Below, piece after piece: positions 42,464 to 52,400 of a DNA stretch of 64,000 bases. Numbering within the stretch: position 1 is the first letter of the stretch; every line of letters begins with the position of its first letter. The DNA lies in assembly GCF_900099995.1 (NCBI RefSeq), contig NZ_FNCZ01000011.1, positions 1-64,000 of the forward strand, given 5' to 3'. The translations under genes were made by a program, and so were the position numbers. The notes beneath the pieces were generated by a model. The model was not told the DNA's origin. It saw only the letters and a program-made list of their open reading frames with translations, and made no database searches. Origin of the DNA: Winogradskyella thalassocola. Its GTDB lineage: Bacteria; Bacteroidota; Bacteroidia; Flavobacteriales; Flavobacteriaceae.

Positions 42464-43410
42464 TAATTAACCAAATTATCTACAATAGCTTTTACAGGAA
42501 GAATTTCTTTAGTATGCTCAATGCTTGGGCCGGCAACCCAAACCGTTTTATAAGTGGCTTTTTTAGCAGCATTTTCGGTAGCTCTCATTCCTATTGAAAA
42601 ACGAATCATTTTCACCCATTTTTTTAGGCTTTTATTCTTATTCAAGAGATTTTCTAGCCATGTCGCCTTTGTTCCTATTTTCTGAACATAAGGTGTATTA
42701 ATTACTGTACATGGAGTCCCAGAGATACGCTCCGTCATTATAATATCTTTTTCACCATAATCTACACAAGCTTGTTTATATTCGTCTGTAACTCCAGCTT
42801 CAATAGAAGCAATAAACGGACTTCCAACAGAAACTCCTTCAGCTCCATAACTCAACATTTTATCAATATCCGCTTTACAGCCTACACCACCCGCTGATAT
42901 TACAGGTATGGTTAATGCTTTGCTTAATTGGTTAGTTAATGCTTCAGGAGATAAATTTCCTCTATGTCCACCAGCTTCATTATTTACAGCGATTGCTGCA
43001 TCTGCTCCTAGTTGTTCAACTTTTTTGGCAAACCTTAAATCGGTAACATCACAGAAGACCTTAATACCAACGGCATGTGCTTGGAAAATGGTTTCTTCCG
43101 GACTTCCTAAAGAGGTGATAATAAAATCACAGCCTTCTTGGCAAATAACTTCTAATTGGGCTTTATATTTAACGTTAGACTTGTTTACAATTAAGTTAAA
43201 ACCAAAAGAACCACCTTCAACTTTATTAGCTTTCAGTTCTTTTATAGCTGCTCTTAATTCGTCTAAAGTTCTGTAATTAAGTGCAGGAATACAACCAGCA
43301 ATTCCAGCTTTCATAGCTTCGGTTACCATAGCAACATTAGAAACCAAGAACATTGGTGCTTGAATGATTGGGTATTTGATGTTTAGAAGTTCTGTGAGTT
43401 TTGTAGACAT
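42463..43410 (-). CDS. FMN-dependent nitronate monooxygenase-like oxidoreductase
   Basis: A 315-residue TIM-barrel flavoprotein of the 2-nitropropane dioxygenase family. IKYPIIQAPMFLVSNVAMVT is the N-terminal signature. AAIAVNNEAGGHRGNLSPEA carries the family A-G-G-H motif with the catalytic His. PVISAGGVGCKADIDKMLSY and GAEGVSVGSPFIAS bind the FMN phosphate. The substrate may be a nitronate, but many homologues have unknown substrates. The upstream region has a TACATTTG box and the TTATGCATGCATAA palindrome shared with the menB/25176 promoter region. Confidence 0.9.
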   Translation of the reverse strand: MSTKLTELLNIKYPIIQAPMFLVSNVAMVTEAMKAGIAGCIPALNYRTLDELRAAIKELKANKVEGGSFGFNLIVNKSNVKYKAQLEVICQEGCDFIITSLGSPEETIFQAHAVGIKVFCDVTDLRFAKKVEQLGADAAIAVNNEAGGHRGNLSPEALTNQLSKALTIPVISAGGVGCKADIDKMLSYGAEGVSVGSPFIASIEAGVTDEYKQACVDYGEKDIIMTERISGTPCTVINTPYVQKIGTKATWLENLLNKNKSLKKWVKMIRFSIGMRATENAAKKATYKTVWVAGPSIEHTKEILPVKAIVDNLVN

Positions 43411-43466
43411 AAATAATTAATTTTAATAACACTTAGACAAGTTCAGTGTGACATTTATTAATAACA

Positions 43467-43495
43467 CAAATGTAATAAATATTATGCATGCATAA
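43467..43495 (-). promoter_or_regulatory. Promoter and palindromic operator candidate upstream of the nitronate-monooxygenase-like gene
   Basis: The minus strand reads TACATTTG (43467-43474), and 7 bp further upstream lies the 14-bp perfect palindrome TTATGCATGCATAA (43482-43495), where a -33 element would be. The same palindrome occurs in the promoter at 25132-25147. Confidence 0.5.
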
Positions 43496-43500
43496 CACTT

Positions 43501-44718
43501 TTATTCTAAAAACCGATAATAGCCACATTTTAAATAGGCTCCTTCAGGAAATGCAATGGGATGGTCTATATCATGTTTGGTTTTTAATTCTGTTTCAAAA
43601 AGTCTTGATTTAGAATTTAAGACTTGAGAGTTTAAATCAAAAAATGCTTGGGCTAATACTCTAGAGGAGCATGATGCTAACACTAAGAGCCCGTTTTTAG
43701 CAGTGAGCTTCTCTCCTAGTTCTGCCAATTGCGCATATTTCTTTTTTGCTAAATCTATTTCTGATTGTTGCTTGGCAAAACTTGGTGGATCGATTACTAC
43801 AACATCATAGGTTTTACCTTTCGCTATTAACGCCTTCATTTCTGCAAATGCATCACCCGAGATGGTTTTATGTTGACCTGTATAAGCATTTAACTTTCCA
43901 TTTTCGCGAGCTATATCTAAAGCTTGCTTACTAATATCTAAACTAGTAACATCGGTTGCTCCCTTTGCTAAAGCATGAACAGAGAATCCTCCTGCATAAG
44001 AGAATACATCTAAAACTGATTTGCCTTTACTTAATTCGCCAACACGTCTTCTATTATCTCTATGATCTAAAAAATAACCCGTTTTATGACCTTTAATAAC
44101 GTTAGCAGAAAAATTAACACCATGCTCTACAAATTCTACAACTTCATTATCTAGTGTACCAAAAATAACTTCACCATCCTTTAAAGAATGGTTTTTACTA
44201 TTCTGTAAACTTCTACTTAAACGCATTACGATGGTTTCCGCTTTTGACGTTTTCTGTAAACTTTCTAAAATAGGTTCTAAATAAGCCAACCAAATTTCGG
44301 AGTATACTTTTACCACTAATACGGAATCATAAACATCAGCTATTAACCCAGGGAAACCATCATTTTCACCGAATAATAGACGATAACTATTAGTATTTGT
44401 TAAAAGTAACTCTGAACGCTTCTCAAGAGCTAATTCTATTTTATGATGAAAAAAAGCAGCATTAACTTCTACTTTGGTGTCAGCATTATGAATGATTTTA
44501 ATTCTAATAGGAGAATCAGCATCATACAATCCTAATCCCACAACTTTGTTTTTATTTTTACTAAATATAATGGCTAAATCACCAGTATGAGCATCATCAT
44601 TAATTTTTACAATACTGTTAGAAAATACCCAAGGATGTCCTTTTACAACGAATTGTTCTGCTTTGGCGTTAAGTTTTACAGCTAATCGTTTTGGGATGTA
44701 ATTGGTATCTAAGGACAT
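43501..44718 (-). CDS. rlmI: Class I rRNA large-subunit methyltransferase, RlmI-like (PUA-SAM)
   Basis: About 405 residues from ATG 44718 (MSLDTNYIPKRLAVKL); the longer frame to 44763 adds 15 unlikely residues. The N-terminal PUA domain includes VVKGHPWVFSNSIVKIND and NKNKVVGLGLYDADSPIRIK. The central EEHEE-like domain leads to a Rossmann methyltransferase with SAM motif LDVFSYAGGFSVHALAKGA and catalytic VIDPPSFAK. A Cys in LLVLASCSSRVL is the nucleophile region of m5C enzymes. E. coli RlmI methylates C1962 of 23S rRNA; the exact target here is inferred by homology. Confidence 0.9.
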   Translation of the reverse strand: MSLDTNYIPKRLAVKLNAKAEQFVVKGHPWVFSNSIVKINDDAHTGDLAIIFSKNKNKVVGLGLYDADSPIRIKIIHNADTKVEVNAAFFHHKIELALEKRSELLLTNTNSYRLLFGENDGFPGLIADVYDSVLVVKVYSEIWLAYLEPILESLQKTSKAETIVMRLSRSLQNSKNHSLKDGEVIFGTLDNEVVEFVEHGVNFSANVIKGHKTGYFLDHRDNRRRVGELSKGKSVLDVFSYAGGFSVHALAKGATDVTSLDISKQALDIARENGKLNAYTGQHKTISGDAFAEMKALIAKGKTYDVVVIDPPSFAKQQSEIDLAKKKYAQLAELGEKLTAKNGLLVLASCSSRVLAQAFFDLNSQVLNSKSRLFETELKTKHDIDHPIAFPEGAYLKCGYYRFLE

Positions 44719-44819
44719 ATTAAAATTCAGATTTAAAATCAAACATACAACAATAAAATGCAATACAAATTAAGCTTAAGATTAAATAATTAATCATTTT
44801 ACAGCTAAAATTAAACGCT

Positions 44820-44863
44820 TTATCCTTAATTTGTATTAATTATCCTTAATAACATTATATTTG
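44820..44863 (+). promoter_or_regulatory. Direct repeats and promoter of the NeuD-like gene
   Basis: TTATCCTTAAT occurs at 44820-44830 and again at 44840-44850, a period of 20 bp (about two helical turns). TATATTTG at 44856-44863 is a good -7 box and TTG at 44831-44833 lies 22 bp upstream of it, between the repeats. The layout suits an activator or repressor binding one DNA face. Confidence 0.45.
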
Positions 44864-44946
44864 AATTATTGTCACCAAATCTATTATTAACATGTTAATT
44901 TGTTTAAAAGAAATCATTTTTTTTATCAATATCTATTTATAACAAA

Positions 44947-45612
44947 ATGAAAAATATTTTAATATATGGTGCTTCTGGCCATGCTAAGATGATTATCGAT
45001 ATTATTCACAGAAACAACAAACACAAAATTATAGGTTTTTTAGATTCATATAAGCCAAGAAATAAAGACATTTTTGGATATAAAATTATTGGTAATTTAG
45101 ATACGCTACCTACATTAATTGAACAACATAATATCCAAGGTATAGTCATCGCTGTTGGAGATAACAGTAATAGGCAAAAGGCTTATAATAATATCTCCAA
45201 AATCACATCAAATTTAGAGTTTGTTCCAATTGTACATCCAAGTGCAATAATTGCTAGAGATGTGGTCATCTCAGAAGGAGCTGTTGTAATGCCAAGTGTT
45301 GTAATAAATGCTAATGCAAAAATTGGTCGGTTTACAATTTTAAATACAATGTCTTCTTTGGGGCATGATTCTGTTATGTCTGATTTTTCTAGTTTAGCAT
45401 CTGGTGCTACTATTGGAGGTAATGTAAACATCGGACTATGCTCTGCAATTTGCTTAAAAACCACTATTATACAAAACATTTCCGTTGGAGACCATACCAT
45501 TATTGGTGCAGCATCGTTAGTTGTTAAATCTATTGGTGATTTAAAAAAAGCTTTTGGATCCCCTATTCATACTATTAAAGATCGAAAACCAAACTCCAAA
45601 TATTTAGGATAA
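44947..45612 (+). CDS. NeuD/PglD-family sugar O-acyltransferase
   Basis: A 221-residue acyltransferase with an N-terminal Rossmann-like sugar-nucleotide domain (KNILIYGASGHAKMIIDIIH) and a left-handed beta-helix made of hexapeptide repeats. Examples of the helix are IIARDVVISEGAVVMPSVVI, NANAKIGRFTILNTMSSLGH and GATIGGNVNIGLC. The His in LGHDS is the likely catalytic base. NeuD and PglD acetylate amino sugars used for surface glycans. It stands apart from any polysaccharide locus, facing the CapK-like gene (112 bp between the convergent ends). Confidence 0.85.
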   Translation: MKNILIYGASGHAKMIIDIIHRNNKHKIIGFLDSYKPRNKDIFGYKIIGNLDTLPTLIEQHNIQGIVIAVGDNSNRQKAYNNISKITSNLEFVPIVHPSAIIARDVVISEGAVVMPSVVINANAKIGRFTILNTMSSLGHDSVMSDFSSLASGATIGGNVNIGLCSAICLKTTIIQNISVGDHTIIGAASLVVKSIGDLKKAFGSPIHTIKDRKPNSKYLG

Positions 45613-45724
45613 AAAAACTTAATTGTATTATTAAGATTAGAACGAGTCCATCAAGAGTTTTTGTTGGCTATTTTGAAACTTAAACTTATTGAAGAAAATT
45701 AACCTTAAAAAATAATGAGCTGAT

Positions 45725-47011
45725 TTAGGTATAATACTCATTTACAACTTCTCTCCTTTTTCCTGAGGCTAAAAGCGGAATCTCATCTACATAATTGATT
45801 TTTATAATAGCGTCTTCCCCGAAATGCACTTTATAATCCGAAATTAATTTCGTTTCATCGATGCGCTTCACTGTGTTTAGATTAAAATGATACTCTGTCT
45901 TACTTTTTTGAACCAATTGAAATTGCTTAAAAGTCCCATAATCTAATAACCTTAACGATAAATGTGATGAGATTAACTCACCACTTGTATTATAAAGTTG
46001 ATCTACTTTCCTTCCTGAAATTTCAGTGAAGAATGGTCGTCCGTTTTTGTCGTGTTCCATAATGCCAATATCACCAGTATCATATCGAATTAAAGGAGTT
46101 GCCAAATTATATAAATCAGTTAAAACAATCCGTCCTAATTCACCATCGGGTAACTTCTTATCTTCATTTAAAGCTAGAATTTCCATGACATAGCTAGAGT
46201 CATTGATTCTAAATTTAGTGTCTTCCGCACTCAATTGCTGAGCCATTATACCTGTTTCATTATTTGAATATCTAGATAATGGTGTAACTCCAAAATACGT
46301 CTCTGTAGTCTGCCTTGTATAAGAATTTAAACGCTCTGAGATTGTAATTATTGATCGGGTTTTAAATTGAATAGGGTTTTCTCCTAGAGCATCTATATAA
46401 TTACAAATTTTCTCAAAAGCAGTGGGGTAACCTAAAAAACTAATAGGCGTCCTTTTCTTATTGAGTGTTGCGATTAACTCTTCAATTGCGGCATCAGATA
46501 AATTTAAAATGTTCCAAGGTTTGAAATTCTTAGCAAAGAAATTCAGCTTTAATTTAAAAGGTAAGAGTTTAGGCCAAATTTTAATAAAGACGAGAAACTC
46601 TCCTAATTCATAGTTTGATAAAGAAGAAAAATAAAGAATGTCAGCCTTTATTTTACGAACCTTTTCTTTATTTTGATAAAGCTGAAATGGTGCTCCTGTT
46701 GAACCGCTTGTAGAAGCAACTTTACATTGCTGTTTTTGGTACTTATCAGAAAAGAAAGCATCAAAATTATCTCGGATCATATTTTTATTAACGACCGGGA
46801 AATCTTCTAATGATTTAAAGGATCTACCTCTATAAAATGACGTTGTCTCAGTAGCATGATTCAACAATTCTAATAAACGATTAGAGTTTTCAGTCTTAGT
46901 CCAATTCTTATCCTTGGCTTCTAAGATAGATGTTGTGTGCTGATAGTTTTTTCTTAAAGAACTTCCTTTAAGTCGGTCTATTGTCCAAAAAATATAGCGT
47001 CTTAAATTCAA
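45725..47011 (-). CDS. CapK/PaaK-like adenylate-forming protein
   Basis: A 428-residue protein of the phenylacetate-CoA ligase-like branch of ANL enzymes. The P-loop is CKVASTSGSTGAPFQLYQ. Later motifs are ITISERLNSYTRQTTETYFG, RYSNNETGIMAQQL and TPLIRYDTGDIGIMEHDKNG (the ATP-binding Asp), with a shortened C-terminal domain. It is more like CapK proteins of capsule loci than true PaaK, because no phenylacetate genes are nearby. The substrate is unknown. It lies beyond the dnaK terminator and is monocistronic. Confidence 0.83.
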   Translation of the reverse strand: MNLRRYIFWTIDRLKGSSLRKNYQHTTSILEAKDKNWTKTENSNRLLELLNHATETTSFYRGRSFKSLEDFPVVNKNMIRDNFDAFFSDKYQKQQCKVASTSGSTGAPFQLYQNKEKVRKIKADILYFSSLSNYELGEFLVFIKIWPKLLPFKLKLNFFAKNFKPWNILNLSDAAIEELIATLNKKRTPISFLGYPTAFEKICNYIDALGENPIQFKTRSIITISERLNSYTRQTTETYFGVTPLSRYSNNETGIMAQQLSAEDTKFRINDSSYVMEILALNEDKKLPDGELGRIVLTDLYNLATPLIRYDTGDIGIMEHDKNGRPFFTEISGRKVDQLYNTSGELISSHLSLRLLDYGTFKQFQLVQKSKTEYHFNLNTVKRIDETKLISDYKVHFGEDAIIKINYVDEIPLLASGKRREVVNEYYT

Positions 47012-47077
47012 TTTGATTTGGTTTCTGTAAAGTTAATTAAATTTTAGATTAGGGACGTTTTTACTATAAACATTAAC

Positions 47078-47113
47078 AAAAAAACGCAACCAAATTAATG
47101 ATTGCGTTTTTTA
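47078..47113 (-). terminator. Intrinsic terminator downstream of dnaK
   Basis: AAAAAACGCAA (47079-47089) pairs with TTGCGTTTTTT (47102-47112) around a 12-nt loop, leaving T-rich ends. It lies about 190 bp after the dnaK stop, so the repeat array at 47140-47303 would be part of the dnaK 3' UTR. Confidence 0.7.
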
Positions 47114-47139
47114 TTATTTAATTGAAGTATTTAGCTTCT

Positions 47140-47303
47140 TTCTGACAAAAAAGTCAGAATTGATTCTCTAAGATGCCCACTTTCGTTGGCATAAGCGATT
47201 CACTCAAAATACGCCAAAAGCATATTTTGGTTCTCTGAGATGCCCACCTTCGTTGGCATAAGCGATTCACATAACTTTCGCAAAAGCAAAAGTTGGTTCT
47301 CTG
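47140..47303. repeat. Tandem array of constant hairpin units and variable palindromes in the dnaK 3' UTR
   Basis: Two copies of a constant 42-44 bp unit (47160-47203 and 47229-47270, about 69 bp apart) contain the hairpin ATGCCCAC-TTTC-GTTGGCAT and then AAGCGATTCAC; a fragment GGTTCTCTG (47295-47303) is a partial third. They are separated and flanked by palindromes of different sequence: 47140-47159 (TTCTGAC/GTCAGAA), 47205-47229 (CAAAATA/TATTTTG) and 47273-47294 (AACTTT/AAAGTT). The last two share the inner pattern cGC-(N)AAAA-GCa. Structure is kept while sequence changes, as in REP-like or structured-RNA elements. Confidence 0.85.
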
Positions 47304-47304
47304 C

Positions 47305-49206
47305 TTACTTAACTTCTTCGAAGTCTACATCTTCCACATCGCTAGACTCGTCAGCTGGTTGCTCTGCTCCTGCTTCAGGACCAGCAGCTCCACCTTGACC
47401 TTCTGCTTGGGCTTTGTACATTTCTTCGCTTGCTACTTTCCATACTTCGTTAATTTTATCTAAAGCTGGAGTGATAACTGCGATATCTTTTGTTTCGTAT
47501 GCTTTTTTCAATTCTTCAAGAGCTGACTCAATTGGCGCTTTTTTATCATCAGATAATTTATCACCAAATTCTTTCAACTGACTTTCTGTTTGAAAAATCA
47601 TAGCATCGGCCTCATTCAATTTATCAGCAGTTTCTTTTGCTTTCGCATCAGATTCAGCATTTGCTTCAGCATCAGCTTTCATCTTTTGAATTTCCTCTTC
47701 TGTTAATCCAGATGATGCTTCAATTCTGATATCTTGAGTTTTGTTTGTTGCTTTATCTGTAGCAGATACTTTAATGATACCATTGGCATCAATATCAAAC
47801 GTTACTTCAATCTGAGGAGTTCCTCGTCTTGATGGTGGAATTCCGTCTAAGTGGAAACGACCAATTGTTTTGTTATCTGCTGCCATTGGACGCTCACCTT
47901 GTAACACGTGAATCTCTACTGATGGCTGATTGTCTGCAGCTGTTGAGAATACTTGCGATTTCTTAGTAGGAATCGTTGTGTTAGACTCAATCAACTTCGT
48001 CATTACATTACCCATAGTTTCAATACCTAATGATAATGGTGTAACGTCTAATAAAAGAACATCTTTTACATCACCAGATAAAACACCACCTTGAATTGCT
48101 GCACCTAATGATACAACCTCATCAGGATTCACACCTTTACTTGGAGCTTTTCCGAAGAAAGCTTCAACTGCGTTTACAACTGCAGGAATACGTGTAGAAC
48201 CACCAACTAAAATAACTTGGTCAATATCAGATTTTGTTAAACCTGCTGCTTTTAGGGCTGTTTGACAAGGCTCTATTGTACGTTTAATTAAATCGTCAAT
48301 TAACTGCTCAAATTTAGAACGTGTTAATGTACGTACCAAGTGCTTTGGTCCACTAGCTGTTGCTGTAACGTAAGGCAAGTTGATTTCAGTTTGTGCAGAA
48401 GATGATAATTCAATCTTCGCTTTTTCTGCTGCTTCTTTTAAACGTTGTAAAGCCATTGGGTCTTTACGTAAGTCCATATTTTCATCAGCAATAAACTCCT
48501 CAGCTAACCAATCGATAATACGTTGATCAACATCATCACCACCTAAATGTGTATCACCATCTGTAGATAATACTTCAAATACACCATCACCTAATTCTAG
48601 AATAGATACATCATGTGTTCCTCCACCAAAGTCAAATACTACGATTTTTTGGTCAGTCCCTTTTTTGTCCATTCCGTAAGCCAATGCTGCAGCTGTTGGT
48701 TCGTTTATAATTCTACGAACTTTAAGACCTGCAATCTCACCAGCTTCTTTTGTAGCCTGACGTTGTGCATCGTTAAAATATGCTGGTACTGTAATTACAG
48801 CTTCAGTTACATCTTGTCCTAAATAATCTTCAGCAGTTTTCTTCATTTTTTGAAGTACCATTGCCGATAATTCTTGAGGCGTGTATAAACGACCATCGAT
48901 ATCTACTCTTGGAGTATCGTTGTCACCTTTTACCACTTTATATGGTACACGCTCTGCTTCTTTCTTAGACTCAGAATACTTGTTACCCATAAAACGTTTA
49001 ATCGAATAAACTGTCTTTGTTGGGTTAGTAACTGCTTGTCTTTTTGCTGGATCTCCAACTTTAATTTCACCACCTTCTACGAAAGCGATAACCGAAGGTG
49101 TTGTTCTTTTACCTTCAGCGTTCGGGATTACAACTGGCTCGTTACCTTCCATTACAGAAACACAAGAGTTTGTTGTACCTAAATCAATTCCAATAATCTT
49201 ACTCAT
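47305..49206 (-). CDS. dnaK: Molecular chaperone DnaK (Hsp70)
   Basis: The 633-residue Hsp70 chaperone folds client proteins with DnaJ and GrpE. The ATPase domain begins [20 protein letters not shown] and includes [18 protein letters not shown] and [13 protein letters not shown]. The linker is [16 protein letters not shown]. The substrate-binding domain runs from about residue 390, and the lid ends in an acidic, Gly-rich tail with the terminal EEVK. Length and motifs are those of a normal DnaK. dnaJ and grpE are not adjacent. The 3' UTR carries an unusual repeat array, which may affect mRNA stability. Confidence 0.98.
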   Translation of the reverse strand: MSKIIGIDLGTTNSCVSVMEGNEPVVIPNAEGKRTTPSVIAFVEGGEIKVGDPAKRQAVTNPTKTVYSIKRFMGNKYSESKKEAERVPYKVVKGDNDTPRVDIDGRLYTPQELSAMVLQKMKKTAEDYLGQDVTEAVITVPAYFNDAQRQATKEAGEIAGLKVRRIINEPTAAALAYGMDKKGTDQKIVVFDFGGGTHDVSILELGDGVFEVLSTDGDTHLGGDDVDQRIIDWLAEEFIADENMDLRKDPMALQRLKEAAEKAKIELSSSAQTEINLPYVTATASGPKHLVRTLTRSKFEQLIDDLIKRTIEPCQTALKAAGLTKSDIDQVILVGGSTRIPAVVNAVEAFFGKAPSKGVNPDEVVSLGAAIQGGVLSGDVKDVLLLDVTPLSLGIETMGNVMTKLIESNTTIPTKKSQVFSTAADNQPSVEIHVLQGERPMAADNKTIGRFHLDGIPPSRRGTPQIEVTFDIDANGIIKVSATDKATNKTQDIRIEASSGLTEEEIQKMKADAEANAESDAKAKETADKLNEADAMIFQTESQLKEFGDKLSDDKKAPIESALEELKKAYETKDIAVITPALDKINEVWKVASEEMYKAQAEGQGGAAGPEAGAEQPADESSDVEDVDFEEVK

Positions 49207-49496
49207 AATATTTATTTGTTAATAGTTTTCCGCTTCTACCTAATATTAGACAAATACACGGAAATTATAGTGTGTTAATTTTCTATCTCGGTATGTATTA
49301 GTCAATGATTATGCCATGACAAAAAATATGACATGATGTCACTTTAAGAAATTGTTAAGAGATAATAAACTACACAACACTTAGAATACGTCTACTTAAC
49401 CTTATTAAAAATTTCTTCATTCTTTAATAATACTAAGCATATAATAAGGATACGTATGGTTGATAGCTTTACAGGAACTAAAAACAACCAAAAATT

Positions 49497-52400
49497 ATGA
49501 AACACATTTTACAATTATTATTTATCTTTTTCACATGCTTCGCTAGTGCTCAATTAAGTACTGGTGATATGGCGTTTACTGCTTTTCACGCCAATGACGA
49601 CGATGATTTTGCAATGGTGACATTTGTTGACATACCTGCAAATAGCATTATCTATTTTTCTGACAAAGAATGGACAGGAACAGAATTTAATTCTGGTGAA
49701 GCTAATTATGAATGGCATACAGGTACAGAAGTAATTACAGCCGGATCAATTATTACATTTTACACTATTAGTGACATACCAAACGTATCACATGGAACTA
49801 TTGTTGGTTCGCCTGGCGGAATTTCGGCATCATCAGAAGCTATATTTGTATATCAAGGTACAGATATAGACACTCCTACTACATTTATTACTGCTGTTGC
49901 AAATTCATCTTCTGCCTATGATGATGGTGCTGGCACTGGTTTAATTGGCACTGGACTTACAGAAGGCTCTACGGCTTTAACGTATGCTAACGGAACGACT
50001 TTGGCTGTTTACAATGGACCAAGAACAGGCTATACAGCTAACGGCTATATCGTTGCTTTAAATACTATGAGTAACTATAACTTTGAAGAAGCTGCTAATC
50101 TACCTTTTGACACAACTCCGTTTGTAATCTCAACGACAGATACAAACCCTCCAAGTGTTGCTAATGTTTATTCAATTAACCAAACCACAACCAAAGTTGT
50201 ATTTACTGAAGAGGTCACACAAGCTACAGCAGAATCAATAGCTAATTATATTTTCAGTCCTGCTCTTAATGTGAATTCAATTGTTTATGACAATGTTACA
50301 TTAACAGCAACTCTTACACATTCAGGTTTAAATGAAGGTTTAGCTTATAACGTTAACATCAACAATCTTGAAGATGTCTTTGCCAATACACAAACCACTG
50401 CTTATGTGAGTGACGATTTTTATTACAACTCCTTAACCTCTGGTTTAATTATTACTGAAATCATGTATAATGCTCCTTCTGATGACTCTAACGCTTTAGA
50501 GTTTTTAGAAATCTATAATAATAGTGCTACTTCAATTGATTTAGGAGGCATAACGGTTAATGATGAAGGTAATTTCTTTTTTACATTCCCTGAAATGACA
50601 TTGGCTTCAGAAGGCATTGTTTTATTAGCGACTGACAAAGCTACTGCCGATGCCTTTTACGGAGTGTCATTTTTGGATATGCCGCAAGCTATTTCTAATG
50701 CCTTAGGTAATGGTGGCGAATTATTAGAAATTAAAAATTCTGAAGGCACTGTAATATCTCAAGTTGAATATAGCGATGATTCGCCTTGGCCAACGACTGC
50801 GGATGGTGATGGTCCTTCTTTAGAATTGTTAAATCCTGAAGGCGACTTTAACGAAGGTACCAACTGGTTACCAGCGACTAACTTAATTGGTCCTTCTCTT
50901 GGTGACAATGTTTATGCATCACCAGGAACTTATAATCCTATTACTAATGTGATTCCACAGATTAGTTTTGCCGAAAGCACTTATGTTATTAGTGAAGATG
51001 GAACTAGCCTTGAGGTTTCAATAGAATTATCTGCATCTACAGCTAACATCGTTTCGATAAATGTTAGTTTAGTTACCGAATTATTAACAGCTACAGAGAC
51101 TGATGATTTTACTTTTACAAACCAAACAATAGACTTTCCTGCAAATTCTACAGATGCAATTTCAATAACAATTCCTCTTGTAGATGATGCTATTGCAGAA
51201 ATGGATGAACTTTTTATTTTGAGTCTTTCAAATCCTGTTAATGGTACTTTAGGTGCTCATGAAACTACAGGAGTTTATATTATAGATAATGATACGGCGA
51301 CACCTGCAGCAACTGATCTTTTAGATATTACTTATTTATCTAGTTATTTAGTAGATGGTGCTGGTTCTGCAGAGATTGTGGCTCACGATCCTGTTTCAGA
51401 ACGTCTATTTGTTTTAAATTCAATAGCTCAGAAATTAGAGATTATCGATTTCTCTGATATCAATGCCATTTCTACAATCAGTGCTATCGATTTATCTACC
51501 TATGGTGATCCAACGAGTGTGGCCTATATGAATAATATCGTCGCTCTTGGGATTTCAAAAGGGCCTTTAGAAGATGGTGTGGTTGTGTTTTGTGATATTA
51601 ATGGCACAATCTTATCGACAGTCACTGCTGGAAATCTTCCTGATATGGTTGGATTCACTCCTGATGGCACTAAACTTTTAGTAGCTAACGAAGGTCAACC
51701 AAATGATGATTATTCTGTAGATCCTGAAGGTAGTATTTCTGTTATTGATGTTACATCGGGCTTAGGAAACATTTCTCAAGCGAACGTTACAAGTATTAAC
51801 TTTAATACCTTCGATAATCAATTAACTACACTACAAGCTGCAGGTGTTAGAATATTTGGTCCAAATGCTTCCGTTTCTCAAGACTTAGAACCAGAATATA
51901 TTTCATTCTCAAGTGATTCACAAACAGCTTATGTAACACTTCAAGAAAACAATGCTATTGGAGTTATCGACTTAACAACTAATACTATAACATCTATTTT
52001 GCCTTTAGGGTTAAAAGATCATACTTTAGCAGGAAACACATTAGATGCTTCTGATGATACAGACTTTATTTTCTTAGCCAATTGGCCAGTAAAAGGAATG
52101 TATATGCCAGATGCTATGGCGTCTTACGAAATAGGAGGAGTTACTTATTTAGTAACTGCCAATGAAGGTGATGCCAGAGAATATGATACATTTGAAGAAG
52201 AAGAACGTGTGAGCGATTTAAATTTAGATCCAACGGTTTTTCCTAACGCAGAATTTTTAAAACTTGATAGTAACTTAGGACGATTAACAGCGACTAACGC
52301 TTCTGGAGATACTGACAATGACGGTGATATTGACGAAATTCATGTTTTAGGATCGCGCTCTTTTAGCGTTTGGAATGCCGCAACAGGAGCTTTAGTTTTT

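Noticed and set aside
44719-44763. A longer N-terminus for the RlmI-like protein.
   Set aside because: The extra residues are hydrophobic and do not fit the PUA domain start; ATG 44718 does.
45613-45724. A terminator between the convergent NeuD-like and CapK-like genes.
   Set aside because: Only a 6-bp AT stem (CTTAAT/ATTAAG) was found, too weak to call.
47140-47303. The dnaK-downstream repeats as a CRISPR array.
   Set aside because: Only two full units occur, and the intervening sequences are palindromes rather than unrelated spacers. No cas gene is present.
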